From Microscillaceae bacterium (GTDB lineage Bacteria > Bacteroidota > Bacteroidia > Cytophagales > Microscillaceae): a stretch of DNA of 64,000 nucleotides. Position numbers and translations under genes: made by a program. The stretch covers positions 1 through 64,000 of the forward strand of contig DMXI01000271.1 in the NCBI GenBank assembly GCA_003483885.1, given 5' to 3'. Position 1 is the first letter of the stretch; every line of letters begins with the position of its first letter. Shown here piece by piece: positions 43,711-52,086 of the stretch. The notes under the pieces are model-generated. The model saw nothing but the letters and a program-made list of their open reading frames with translations, searched no databases and was not told where the DNA came from.

Positions 43711-45141
43711 ATGAGCAAACAAAACCCACGAAAAGCCCTCAACAAAGCCTATCATCAACTCTCTGCGGAGAACAAGTCGCTGGTGAAACGAAAATCTCTT
43801 AGCGGGGAATTTGCTCCTCAAAAACTAATTGAGCAATTGACAGCGCTTAAGTCATATGCAAAAAAAGTAACTGATTATCAGACTTTTTGGCACAAGAAGA
43901 ATAGTACTGAGAATAGGAATAGTGAAAATACTTTGTTCATTGTAGTAATGGTATTCGCGACGGCCATCTATTTTATAGGACGAGATTGGACCTGGGAACC
44001 TATAGGGTTGGGGGTGTTGGTATTCAGCATTTCGTTTATATTGGTTTGGAAGGCAGTATCACTGATCATCAAGCTGCAAGCCAAAGCGAAAGATATAGAG
44101 GCGGATGGGTTGAGTTTTTTGTTGCCATTGTTATTGATCTTAACAGATGAGATACGCCCTGGGAGTCAGGTAAAACTTGATTTGTATTTGGGCAGAGCGA
44201 GCCGTGGTCGACATAAAGAAAGAACTCAAAAAAATTATAAGTTCCTGACCCACCGAATTATTGTGCGGAGTTGGATTGGATTGGTACTACTAGTTGCTGT
44301 ATATACTATTTTGAGTTTAATTAACCCCCAAATATTTCCACCAATTATTCCCTTCTTTGTACTACCGATGATTCTGGTATTTTACGTGTTCATCTATATG
44401 ATTGTGTTTTCTATTGCATCGGCAGCATTTGGCAAAAGCCCCAAAGTAAAGGCCCGTTTTCTGAAAGTACCCCGTATACTGGTGCAGGCTCAATTAGCCG
44501 ATGGTACTTTGTTTCAAACGGATGTGACCCATTGGATTATTCAAAAAACGGCGTTTAAGAAAAAGGAGAAGCTGAAAAATTTTCAACTACATAAAAAGAA
44601 GAAAAAGTACAAAGTCAAAATGGTGACCACCCTGAAGCTGGCCTTTCCGCAAAAACGGTATAGAATGCACACCCAAACCTTTCAGGAAAAATTCAATCGC
44701 AAACTCTATGTTTCGGGAAAACCAGTGGCCAAAACCAAACTAAAACCAGGAGAGAAAAGACAAACGGTGGTTTATCAGCATGTGCAACTCAAGCAAGGCA
44801 CTGGACATGAGGTGACCAGTTTTCCTTATCCTACTTTTAAGCAGTTTGTTCAGTTAGTAGTAGAAGGGGGGTACAACCGCCTGCGGAAAAAAACACAAGA
44901 CACGCACACGGTTAGGAATTCCAAAACCAAACAAGCCGAAGAGCAGTATTCAAGAGATGACCTGACCTTAATCAAAGGAATAGGCCAATCTACCAAGATA
45001 AAACTAAACAATGAAGGGGTGATTGCCTTTCAGCAAATAGCTGATATGGAACTGTCTGACTTTGAAGATATGCTTCGCCATATTGACTTACCTTTTCATA
45101 AGGCCAAAGACTGGCAAAGTCAGGCCAGATCACTTGCTTAA
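43711..45141 (+). CDS. Multi-pass membrane protein with HhH domain (family member 3)
   Basis: The 476-residue protein begins SKQNPRKALNKAYHQLSAEN, then SLVKRKSLSGEFAPQKLIEQ. Two transmembrane pairs surround LLLILTDEIRPGSQVKLDLY and the basic RGRHKERTQKNYKFLTHR. The cytosolic region has AQLADGTLFQTDVTHWIIQK, a lysine-rich KKKEKLKNFQLHKKKKKYKV stretch and TTLKLAFPQKRYRM. The C-terminal HhH is DDLTLIKGIGQSTKIKLNNE. It is very similar to member 4 over its entire length, including about 60 bp upstream of the start (TTGGTAAACTAT-TGGTGCTAT), which shows a recent tandem duplication. Function unknown. Confidence 0.75.
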   Translation: MSKQNPRKALNKAYHQLSAENKSLVKRKSLSGEFAPQKLIEQLTALKSYAKKVTDYQTFWHKKNSTENRNSENTLFIVVMVFATAIYFIGRDWTWEPIGLGVLVFSISFILVWKAVSLIIKLQAKAKDIEADGLSFLLPLLLILTDEIRPGSQVKLDLYLGRASRGRHKERTQKNYKFLTHRIIVRSWIGLVLLVAVYTILSLINPQIFPPIIPFFVLPMILVFYVFIYMIVFSIASAAFGKSPKVKARFLKVPRILVQAQLADGTLFQTDVTHWIIQKTAFKKKEKLKNFQLHKKKKKYKVKMVTTLKLAFPQKRYRMHTQTFQEKFNRKLYVSGKPVAKTKLKPGEKRQTVVYQHVQLKQGTGHEVTSFPYPTFKQFVQLVVEGGYNRLRKKTQDTHTVRNSKTKQAEEQYSRDDLTLIKGIGQSTKIKLNNEGVIAFQQIADMELSDFEDMLRHIDLPFHKAKDWQSQARSLA

Positions 45142-45152
45142 AAAATTCTTTC

Positions 45153-45195
45153 ATACTACTAGATATTTTTCGTCTGTGGAGACACAAACGAAAGC
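45153..45195. repeat. Truncated type A element
   Basis: ATACTACTAGATATTTTTCG and TGTGGAGACACAAACGAAAG match the first 43 bp of the element at 40670. The rest is missing and is replaced by a fragment of another family member. The junction shows a deletion or recombination event here. Confidence 0.6.
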
Positions 45196-45285
45196 AGCGA
45201 CATTACTCAAAAACTAGATATTTCAACAGAACAAGCAAAAAACTGGCAAGAGTCAGCCAGGCAACTTCTGAAAAAAGCCCAATAA
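45190..45285 (+). pseudogene. Fossil C-terminus of another HhH family member
   Basis: In frame this reads ESSDITQKLDISTEQAKNWQ, then ESARQLLKKAQ and a TAA stop at 45283-45285. It matches the last HhH helix of the family (LRHIDLPFHKAKDWQSQARS) but has no start or upstream coding part. It is the tail of a lost copy, left between members 3 and 4 next to the truncated type A repeat. Confidence 0.65.
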
Positions 45286-45359
45286 AAAGTTAAGCTTAAG
45301 TTGCATTGGTAAACTATCTGGTGCTATCATTAAATTACCTAATCTAATAAAGAAGACCC

Positions 45360-46823
45360 ATGAGCAAACAAAGCCCACGACAAGCACTCAAAGAAGCTTA
45401 CAATAATCTCTTGCCTGAGAATAAGTCATTGGTGAATCGTAAATCTCTAAGTGGTGAATTTACTCCTCAAGCACTCATTGAGCAATTGGCAGAACTTAAG
45501 TCTTATGGAAAAAAAGCAGCGAGTTATCAGATATCATGGTATGATCAGCGTACTGGTTATCTAGAAGTTAATAGAAGAAAAGTTAACGCCATCTGGTTTG
45601 TTTGTGGAATTATAATGGCAGTAATAGTTTACTTTCGGGTAAACGATTCAGATTTGATTTGGCTAGGGCAGGGGCTGCTTGCTTTGAGCATTGTACTTCC
45701 ATTGATTTGGGGAGCTACTCCATTATTGGCGAATCTTCAAGTGAGTGGAAAATTGATAGATGCTGATGGGTTAAACCTTCTATTGCCATTGTTATTGGTA
45801 CTAACTGATGAAATTCGCCCGGGTAGCCGCATAAAATTGGAATTATATTTAGGAGCGGCAAACCGAGGTAAACATAAAGTAAAGACCCAAAAGAACTACA
45901 AAATGCTTACGCATCGAGTGATTATACGTAGTTGGATTGGCTTGGTCTTATTGATTGGGGTATACAGTATTTTGAGTATGGTAAACCCTCAAATATTCCC
46001 ACCAGTGATTCCTTTTTTTGTATTGCCAATAATCATTGTATTTTATGCGTTTATTTACCTGATGATCTTTTCTATTGCCTCTTCGGCATTTGGTAAAAGC
46101 CCTAAGGTAAAAGCACGTTTTTTGAAAATACCGCGTATTTTGATTCAGGCTCAATTGGCTGATGGTACCTTGTTTCAAATCGATTTAACCCATTGGATTA
46201 TTCAAAAAACCGCTTTTAAGAAAAAAACGAAGTTTAAGAATTTTCAATTACACAAAAAGAAGAAAAAGTACAAAGCCAAAGCGGTTACTTCTTTGAAGCT
46301 GGCTTTTCCACAGAAACGTTACAAAATGCACCCAGAAAGGTTTAAGGGAAAATTTAATCGTAAGCTTTACATTTCTGGAAAACAAGTGGCTAAAATGAAA
46401 CTCAAACCTGGTGAAAAACGGCAAACCATTGTTTACCAACATGTGCAAGCCAAACAAGGCATAGGGCATAACCCAGCTACGCTACCTTATCCTACCTTCA
46501 AGCAGTTTACTCAATTGATGATAGAAGGAGGCTATGACCGTTTGCGAAAAAAACCACAGACCTTGCAAAAGAGACCAACCACTGGGAGGCGTGGAAACAA
46601 AGCAAAAATTGAACAAGCAGAATCACAATACTTACGAGATGACCTGACCTTGATTAAAGGAGTAGGGCAGTCTACTAAAGTTAAACTAAATAGAGAGGGA
46701 GTAATTGCTTTTCAGCAAATAGCCGATATGGAACTATCTGATTTTGAGGACGTTCTCCGACACCTTGATTTACCTCATAATAAAGCTAAAGACTGGCAAA
46801 ATCAGGCCAAATCACTGGCTTAA
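45360..46823 (+). CDS. Multi-pass membrane protein with HhH domain (family member 4)
   Basis: The 487-residue protein is nearly collinear with member 3: SKQSPRQALKEAYNNLLPEN, KSLSGEFTPQALIEQLAELK, two membrane pairs (for example IGLVLLIGVYSILSMVNPQI), LLLVLTDEIRPGSRIKLELY, AQLADGTLFQIDLTHWIIQK, the KKKKKYKAKAVTSLKLAFPQ stretch and the C-terminal HhH DDLTLIKGVGQSTKVKLNRE. It differs by a longer basic linker (KRPTTGRRGNKAKIEQAESQ) before the HhH domain. Its upstream region repeats that of member 3, so each may have its own promoter. Function unknown; a membrane protein with a cytosolic nucleic-acid- or protein-binding tail is inferred. Confidence 0.75.
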   Translation: MSKQSPRQALKEAYNNLLPENKSLVNRKSLSGEFTPQALIEQLAELKSYGKKAASYQISWYDQRTGYLEVNRRKVNAIWFVCGIIMAVIVYFRVNDSDLIWLGQGLLALSIVLPLIWGATPLLANLQVSGKLIDADGLNLLLPLLLVLTDEIRPGSRIKLELYLGAANRGKHKVKTQKNYKMLTHRVIIRSWIGLVLLIGVYSILSMVNPQIFPPVIPFFVLPIIIVFYAFIYLMIFSIASSAFGKSPKVKARFLKIPRILIQAQLADGTLFQIDLTHWIIQKTAFKKKTKFKNFQLHKKKKKYKAKAVTSLKLAFPQKRYKMHPERFKGKFNRKLYISGKQVAKMKLKPGEKRQTIVYQHVQAKQGIGHNPATLPYPTFKQFTQLMIEGGYDRLRKKPQTLQKRPTTGRRGNKAKIEQAESQYLRDDLTLIKGVGQSTKVKLNREGVIAFQQIADMELSDFEDVLRHLDLPHNKAKDWQNQAKSLA

Positions 46824-46833
46824 AAAATTCTTT

Positions 46834-46915
46834 CATACTACTAGGCATTTTTAGTTAAATGCCGTGCCGTTGGCTGAGTCCTCACGGCCTACTTTAGCCG
46901 CAATGTATAGCAGGA
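46834..46915. repeat. Degraded type A element
   Basis: It begins CATACTACTAGGCATTTTTA, loses the CGTTTGTG hairpin, and keeps GTGCCGTTGGCTGAGTCCTC and ACGGCCTACTTTAGCC before a decayed right end. As at 45153, it follows the sequence TTAAAAAATTCTTTCATACT directly after a family gene, so gene and repeat were duplicated together. The rest of the gap to 47043 is empty. Confidence 0.6.
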
Positions 46916-47043
46916 TGAGATTCTGTACTGTTTTTTTGTTGTAATATGTTGATTATTAGTGTTTTAATGCGTTTTGAGTAAAGCTGAGCTTTAGGTAGGT
47001 TAATAACTAAAGCCCATCTTCTATTATGGATCAATCTATATGA

Positions 47044-48459
47044 TTAGCGTATCCAACAACCATCCCAGGGTTGATCCTGTTGTAGAGGAATGTCAAACGC
47101 TTCCCCGTTATAGGTGTTTCCGCTTGCCTGTCCGCTTACTTCTTTGAAACGATAAGCCCAGCAACGATTGTCATGTTCTACCTTATTATTGGTGACGGTT
47201 AGGTTTTTCATTTCTAAAAAGGCAAGGTGCCCGTTTTTAAGGTGATTGTCCCGAATTACTAAATCGGCACCTTTGTACATATAAAAACCACAACTATTGC
47301 AGGTATTTTCGTAAATGTAGCTGGTAGTAGGGTTGGTCTTAGGGCGATCATTGGAATACATAATAATTCCATTCCAGTTGTTGGCCGATACTGAAAGCAT
47401 CGTAATTGAGTTTTTTCGCACAGTCCAGTCCGCGTTTTTCCAATACACAACAGGCCCATCAAGGTATTCGCTTCCTTCGCCTTGTTCCATTATATTTTCT
47501 TCTACCAATACGCCCTTGCCATCGGTGTTTACAATATCGCCACCTCGATTATGATGAAAATAATTTGACCTGATCGTTATTTTTTCGTTTAGCCTTCCTG
47601 CTCCTTCTAAATCTACCCCAAACTGAGGAGATGTTCCTTTAGTATGGTGAATCTCATTGCCTTCAATGAGAATTTCTGAACCGCCTACTATAGAAACCCC
47701 CTGCCTGCGGTTATCTGTAAAATTGCAATGCTTGATAGTCACGTTTTGCAGGAGTTGTGGTTCTCCTCTTTTGCTGCCCACTATCAAAATACCATCCCCA
47801 TTTGCTTTGGCCAGTACCATATTTTCTACCCATACCTGCTGACTTTCGCCTTCGATACAGATCAAATGCCCTTCGTCGTGTACAGTACTTCCGTCACTTT
47901 CACGAGGGGTGTAGGTGTGGCGATCCCGATCTCCTAAAATTATGCCTCCTGATACCACTACATTTTGTTGGCGGTTTATCGAAATGGCGCAATAATTCCA
48001 CTTATTATTAGGAGCCATCTCGATAATGGCATTTTTATCCAGTAAAAAAGCCATGTTACTTTTGAGCGTAATACCCGCTTGATAAATACTGTTTCCTTCT
48101 TTACCAATGAGGTAATGCCCTGCGGGTAAACGAATCTTTCCAAAGCCTTCGCCTACTGCCCAATCAATGGCTGCTTGTAGATTATCAGTTGTTTTTTGAG
48201 GGTCAGTTCGGTTGTTGGGGATATCCCACCTTTCTAATTCTATGACATATTCATTCGTAGAAATCTCAGGATAGGGCAAGGTTGCAATTGGATCTAAGGG
48301 ACCAATGACTGCCTTAGGGTTGTTAGGGTCTGAAGGAGACAAACTGCTTAAAATGTCTTTGGTAGTAGGGGTTTCTTCTTCTTGTTTTTGGCACGAAGAT
48401 AAAATCCCTCCTAGCAATAAAAGAAACAAAATAGCACTACAGAATGGTGTTCTCATCAT
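47044..48459 (-). CDS. Parallel beta-helix lipoprotein (pectate-lyase-like fold)
   Basis: With ATG at 48457-48459 the protein has 471 residues. A TTG one codon upstream is less likely. The signal peptide ends in a good lipobox (LLLLGGILSSCQKQ). After a Pro-rich linker comes a right-handed beta-helix: AIDWAVGEGFGKIRLPAGHY, GITLKSNMAFLLDKNAIIEM, then repeated strands with Asn/Asp/Gly turns (NVTIKHCNFTDNRRQGVSIV, EILIEGNEIHHTKGTSPQFG). Such proteins are polysaccharide lyases, hydrolases or cell-surface binding proteins. The N-terminal DGILIVGSKRG and DNRRQG turns resemble PbH1 repeats, but a catalytic site cannot be assigned. Anchored at the cell surface or periplasm. Confidence 0.88.
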   Translation of the reverse strand: MMRTPFCSAILFLLLLGGILSSCQKQEEETPTTKDILSSLSPSDPNNPKAVIGPLDPIATLPYPEISTNEYVIELERWDIPNNRTDPQKTTDNLQAAIDWAVGEGFGKIRLPAGHYLIGKEGNSIYQAGITLKSNMAFLLDKNAIIEMAPNNKWNYCAISINRQQNVVVSGGIILGDRDRHTYTPRESDGSTVHDEGHLICIEGESQQVWVENMVLAKANGDGILIVGSKRGEPQLLQNVTIKHCNFTDNRRQGVSIVGGSEILIEGNEIHHTKGTSPQFGVDLEGAGRLNEKITIRSNYFHHNRGGDIVNTDGKGVLVEENIMEQGEGSEYLDGPVVYWKNADWTVRKNSITMLSVSANNWNGIIMYSNDRPKTNPTTSYIYENTCNSCGFYMYKGADLVIRDNHLKNGHLAFLEMKNLTVTNNKVEHDNRCWAYRFKEVSGQASGNTYNGEAFDIPLQQDQPWDGCWIR

Positions 48460-48462
48460 CAA

Positions 48463-48764
48463 TGTGGTTTGTTAGTAAATGTACTTGAAGCATAAAAGAA
48501 CAAGAAAATGATTGAAAAGAAGTCCTAAGTCTTCAGATGGGACATGTTGATAAGTTAACTGCTTTACAAACAGGGTTTTAAGGAAGAGTGTTTTTTAAAT
48601 CTTGCTTCTTTATAATACTGCGAATCCTTAGTCAAAAGCGAAAGTGGTGTGGATTAAGCTTTTATTGTAGGCATCGAAGCCGCCTCGACTTTTTAGAGGT
48701 AAATGAAAAAACTGTTGCTGATAAAGTCGCTTTTTGCAACTCACAAAAAAACTAAGACCATTTG
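48463..48764. other. Non-coding stretch
   Basis: About 300 bases between two minus-strand genes with no gene, repeat or strong hairpin that I can support. Confidence 0.4.
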
Positions 48765-50114
48765 TTACTTGAGCGTCAAAAAAAGGTCACCTTTAGGGCG
48801 CATCGTTACCAAAGGCAACAACTCAATTTCGTGTTTGGGTTGGTATTCAAACTTGAATCGCTGTTTGAGCATACTCAATACTGCAAAAATCTCTAATTGG
48901 GCAAATTGATCCCCAATACACAGACGAGGACCACCTCCAAACGGAAAATAAGTAAATTTGGGCATTTGCTTTATTTTTTGAGTATCGGCCCAGCGTTCGG
49001 GCAAAAACTCCTCTGGATTATCCCACCATTGTGGATTGTGGTGTACCAAATAAATGGGTAACATCACCCCAGTGCCTGCGGGAATGTGGTAACCTCCAAT
49101 TTCATCGTCATTGATGGCTCGTCGGCCTACGGTCCAGGCGGGAGGGTAGAGACGTAGTACTTCATTCACTACTTGGCGGGTATAGGGCAAAGCTCGTAAA
49201 CGGTCAAAAGTGAGGTTTCCTGCACCCAAAGCTTGCTCAATTTCCTGGTCTACCCGTTGGTCTATTTCGGGGTATTGGCTCAATTTCCAGAAAATATAAC
49301 CCAATGCTACCGCAGTAGTTTCGTGTCCTGCCATAAAAATAGTCATGACCTCATCGAGTAGCTGTTGACGGCTCATGGTTTCTCCAGTATCTTCGTCTTG
49401 AGTGGTCATGAGCATGGCCAGTAAGTCGTTGTATTCTTGAGGATCGTTTTGGCGATCAATAATGATTTTCTCCACCACATCAAACAATACCTGTAGGGTC
49501 TTCTTTTCTTTGATATTGCCAGGAGTAGGTACCCAACGAGGCGGAATCAAGGGGTTTCGTAAACGTAACATCAACCGCTCCATACCATCAAATAAGTAGC
49601 CTCCTACCTTATAAATATCATCGCTTACTTCAGATTCAAACAAGGCCTTGGCCACAATTTTCAACGTCAGATGATTAAACTCCTCCGAGATATTGATGCG
49701 GTTTCCAGGACGATATTTTTTCTCCCATTCCTTCAAAAAAGTATCAATCACCTCCAGCATGCTTTGCGTCATTCCGGCCAAACGTACTTTATGGAAAGCA
49801 GGCTGGGCCATCCGGCGTTGTTTGCGCCAAAAATCCCCTTCGCTTGTCAAGATGCCATTGCCCAATAACGCCCGCAACAAGTCAAAAGCCTTTCCCTTGA
49901 CGTAGTTTTTATTGTTGTCTTGCAGAATATACTTGGTGTATTCGGGCATGGTGTTGACCAACTGGGGGCGATTCATTGCGTGGAAGCCAAAGAAAGTACC
50001 CATTTCCTGCTGCCAGCGGGTGAGCGAACCCAGCGAATCACGTTTGAGGTCCATCATATTGCCAAACAACCAGTGGCTTTTCTTGACTAAGGGAGGGAGG
50101 TTTTTCTGGGCCAT
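48765..50114 (-). CDS. Cytochrome P450
   Basis: The 449-residue protein has all P450 landmarks: the I-helix oxygen-binding AGHETTAVALG (near 260), the K-helix ExxR in NEVLRLYPPAW (near 316), the PERW region (LPERWADT) and the heme-binding FGGGPRLCIGDQFAQLE with Cys near 393. There is no membrane anchor; soluble, cytosolic. The C-helix WRKQRRMAQPAFH is typical of the CYP102/CYP4-like bacterial groups that act on fatty acids or terpenoids, but the substrate is unknown and no ferredoxin partner lies nearby. ATG at 50112-50114. Confidence 0.95.
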   Translation of the reverse strand: MAQKNLPPLVKKSHWLFGNMMDLKRDSLGSLTRWQQEMGTFFGFHAMNRPQLVNTMPEYTKYILQDNNKNYVKGKAFDLLRALLGNGILTSEGDFWRKQRRMAQPAFHKVRLAGMTQSMLEVIDTFLKEWEKKYRPGNRINISEEFNHLTLKIVAKALFESEVSDDIYKVGGYLFDGMERLMLRLRNPLIPPRWVPTPGNIKEKKTLQVLFDVVEKIIIDRQNDPQEYNDLLAMLMTTQDEDTGETMSRQQLLDEVMTIFMAGHETTAVALGYIFWKLSQYPEIDQRVDQEIEQALGAGNLTFDRLRALPYTRQVVNEVLRLYPPAWTVGRRAINDDEIGGYHIPAGTGVMLPIYLVHHNPQWWDNPEEFLPERWADTQKIKQMPKFTYFPFGGGPRLCIGDQFAQLEIFAVLSMLKQRFKFEYQPKHEIELLPLVTMRPKGDLFLTLK

Positions 50115-50190
50115 TGCAATTTTAGAGGTTTAATTGGTAGGTAAATTTAGAAGTTTGCGTAGTTTTTTACCCAAGTTATTCTACTTATTT

Positions 50191-50580
50191 TTAAATCAAA
50201 TCATCTCGGTCGAGGTCTTCTTCAACATTGGCTACATCCTCAAAACCAAGCTGTTCCAATTTTTTAAAGTATGCATCTATTTCGGCATCTGGCAAATCGT
50301 ATGCTTCTATATCCCAAAGGAATCCCACAATCCAATAATACCATCTGGCTGGAGCGGGATATTTTTTTACATAAGCCAACTTCTCGTCAAAACTAAATGC
50401 CTTTTCCTCGAGCCATTCTCCCAATACCATTATGTGAGATTCTCCACCTCCCATTCTCCAGCCAATACTAAAGGGGTGAGCGTCTGGTTCATACACCCAG
50501 GGTGGAGGTACATCCCCGTATTTCTCAAGATAATCTGTTTTTGACTGAATGTACCATTCAGCATTGCTATACTTTCCCAT
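50191..50580 (-). CDS. Conserved-looking hypothetical protein, 129 aa
   Basis: This small acidic soluble protein is rich in aromatic residues: NAEWYIQSKTDYLEKYGDVP, PPWVYEPDAHPFSIGWRMGG, GESHIMVLGEWLEEKAFSFD and YPAPARWYYWIVGFLWDIEA. The C-terminus is acidic (FEDVANVEEDLDRDD). I do not recognise the family. The compact, Trp-rich acidic make-up is common among toxin-immunity and bacteriophage-type small proteins, but no toxin is adjacent, so this remains a guess. It lies upstream of the P450 gene on the same strand (76 nt). Confidence 0.6.
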   Translation of the reverse strand: MGKYSNAEWYIQSKTDYLEKYGDVPPPWVYEPDAHPFSIGWRMGGGESHIMVLGEWLEEKAFSFDEKLAYVKKYPAPARWYYWIVGFLWDIEAYDLPDAEIDAYFKKLEQLGFEDVANVEEDLDRDDLI

Positions 50581-50756
50581 TTGTTGTTAATTTTATGATG
50601 ATTAGATTCAATAATAAATGCTAATTAATACACAAGTATTAGAAAACACCAACTTTTATAAAGCACTTGAGCGGTGGTTTAATAAAGATTATTCAGCGGT
50701 GAAATTTGTAACATTCTTTGCCCTCAATCTTCTTTCTATAAAAACACAGCATTTAA

Positions 50757-51995
50757 ATGAAGAAGATAAGCACAATATTGACTGTATTCATCCTTTGGGG
50801 GCAAAGTAGCTTGTTTTTAAAAGCCCAAAATATACATCCAAAGTTATTGCCCTACTATCAAGTATTAAAAACTCAAGGCAAGTCACCCATAGATTTTATG
50901 CGGGAGAAAATAAGCCGCTATGATTTACTCATATTCGACGATGCCTTGCATCCTGCTCAGGAACCCTTTGATTTTTACCAACAACTGATTAGAGATGCCG
51001 TTTTTGGCCAAAAATTGCATTACGTATTTCTGGAAATATTACCCGTAACTGCCCAGCGTCATTTGGATGCCTTTTTGAATGCTCCCACCAAGAATCATCA
51101 ATTATTGTATCCGGCTTTTCAGCAAACTTTTGATGGATATGCCAGTAATTATAAAACTTATTTTGATTTGTTAGAGGCTGTTTGGGAGGTCAATCAACAA
51201 TTGCCTGATTCAGACAAAATTAGGGTAATGGGCACCGATATTCCGCTACTTTGGGCTGGTATCGAGTACAAAACTGATTGGCAAAACTTCAGGAAAACCC
51301 TCAAAGGAAGAGATTATAATTTATATCGGGTTATTTTAGATGCTATGAAGGGCTTCAAGCAAGGCAAAAAAGGCATCTTTTTGACCAATACCCGACATGC
51401 TTACAAAGGCGTTCGTAACAAACAAGGAGATTTTCACTGGAATTGCGGGACTTTTTTTGCCCAAAACCATCCTGGAAAAACCTACGCCATTCGCATTCAC
51501 AACATCAGTCTGGATATATATAAGCAAGTAAAAAAAGAAGCCCAAACGGCTCAAGGCTTAGACAGGGTAAAGTATCGTTGGATTAGAATGGAACAAGGTA
51601 TTTGGGATGCCGCTTTTGAGGCCTTGGGCGAAAAACCTGTCACTATTTCTTTGAAAGGCAACGTATTTGGCAAAGCGGCTTATTTGGGGAATCATAGCCT
51701 TACTGCGCGTGAAGGCCAAACGATGTTCGATGCGTATGATGCCTTGGTGATGCTTAAACCACTTGAGCAATTACACTTTTCAGGTAGAGTAGGGGCTGTG
51801 TATACCCTTGATTTTCAGCAAGAAATGATACGTCGGTTAAAGGTTTTGAATAATCCTACTGAAATCAAAGCTCTTTTGAAACAACATAATATGGCATCTT
51901 TGAAGGCCTATGTGAAATCACTGGCTAAAGATGCTCCAGCCAAACCCAACCCTTTGATCAAACTATTGGGAAGTAAAGAAGCTTGGAAGAAATAG
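50757..51995 (+). CDS. Secreted protein, possibly of the erythromycin-esterase / ChaN-like fold
   Basis: The 412-residue protein has a signal peptide (ISTILTVFILWGQSSLFLKAQ). The mature part has YDLLIFDDALHPAQEPFDFY, LHYVFLEILPVTAQRHLDAF and KIRVMGTDIPLLW, which recall the strand-loop pattern of Ere/ChaN/TIKI-type domains (acidic residue after the first strand, then a Glu-containing strand and an Asp strand). The match is weak and the usual GExHG motif is not exact, so I give it as a possible fold only. The C-terminus is basic and helical. Function unknown; transcribed alone, convergent with the serine hydrolase. Confidence 0.65.
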   Translation: MKKISTILTVFILWGQSSLFLKAQNIHPKLLPYYQVLKTQGKSPIDFMREKISRYDLLIFDDALHPAQEPFDFYQQLIRDAVFGQKLHYVFLEILPVTAQRHLDAFLNAPTKNHQLLYPAFQQTFDGYASNYKTYFDLLEAVWEVNQQLPDSDKIRVMGTDIPLLWAGIEYKTDWQNFRKTLKGRDYNLYRVILDAMKGFKQGKKGIFLTNTRHAYKGVRNKQGDFHWNCGTFFAQNHPGKTYAIRIHNISLDIYKQVKKEAQTAQGLDRVKYRWIRMEQGIWDAAFEALGEKPVTISLKGNVFGKAAYLGNHSLTAREGQTMFDAYDALVMLKPLEQLHFSGRVGAVYTLDFQQEMIRRLKVLNNPTEIKALLKQHNMASLKAYVKSLAKDAPAKPNPLIKLLGSKEAWKK

Positions 51996-52017
51996 GTATG
52001 AGTTCCTTGAATTATTT

Positions 52018-52050
52018 AGACCTGCCAGGTTTCGAAAACCTGTAAGGTCT
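52018..52050. repeat. Dispersed palindrome family, best copy
   Basis: AGACCTGCCAGGTTT (52018-52032), centre CG, AAAACCTGTAAGGTCT (to 52050). It lies between two convergent genes, 22 nt after the stop of one, and could terminate both. It gives the clearest view of the family consensus AGACCTGNCAGGTTT. Confidence 0.65.
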
Positions 52051-52086
52051 GGAGCTAAAATTAAAATATGATTTAATTACTTACAT

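Noticed and set aside
50618..50809. 63-codon frame before the Ere/ChaN-like gene
   Set aside because: It overlaps the signal peptide of the real gene in another frame and has no domain.
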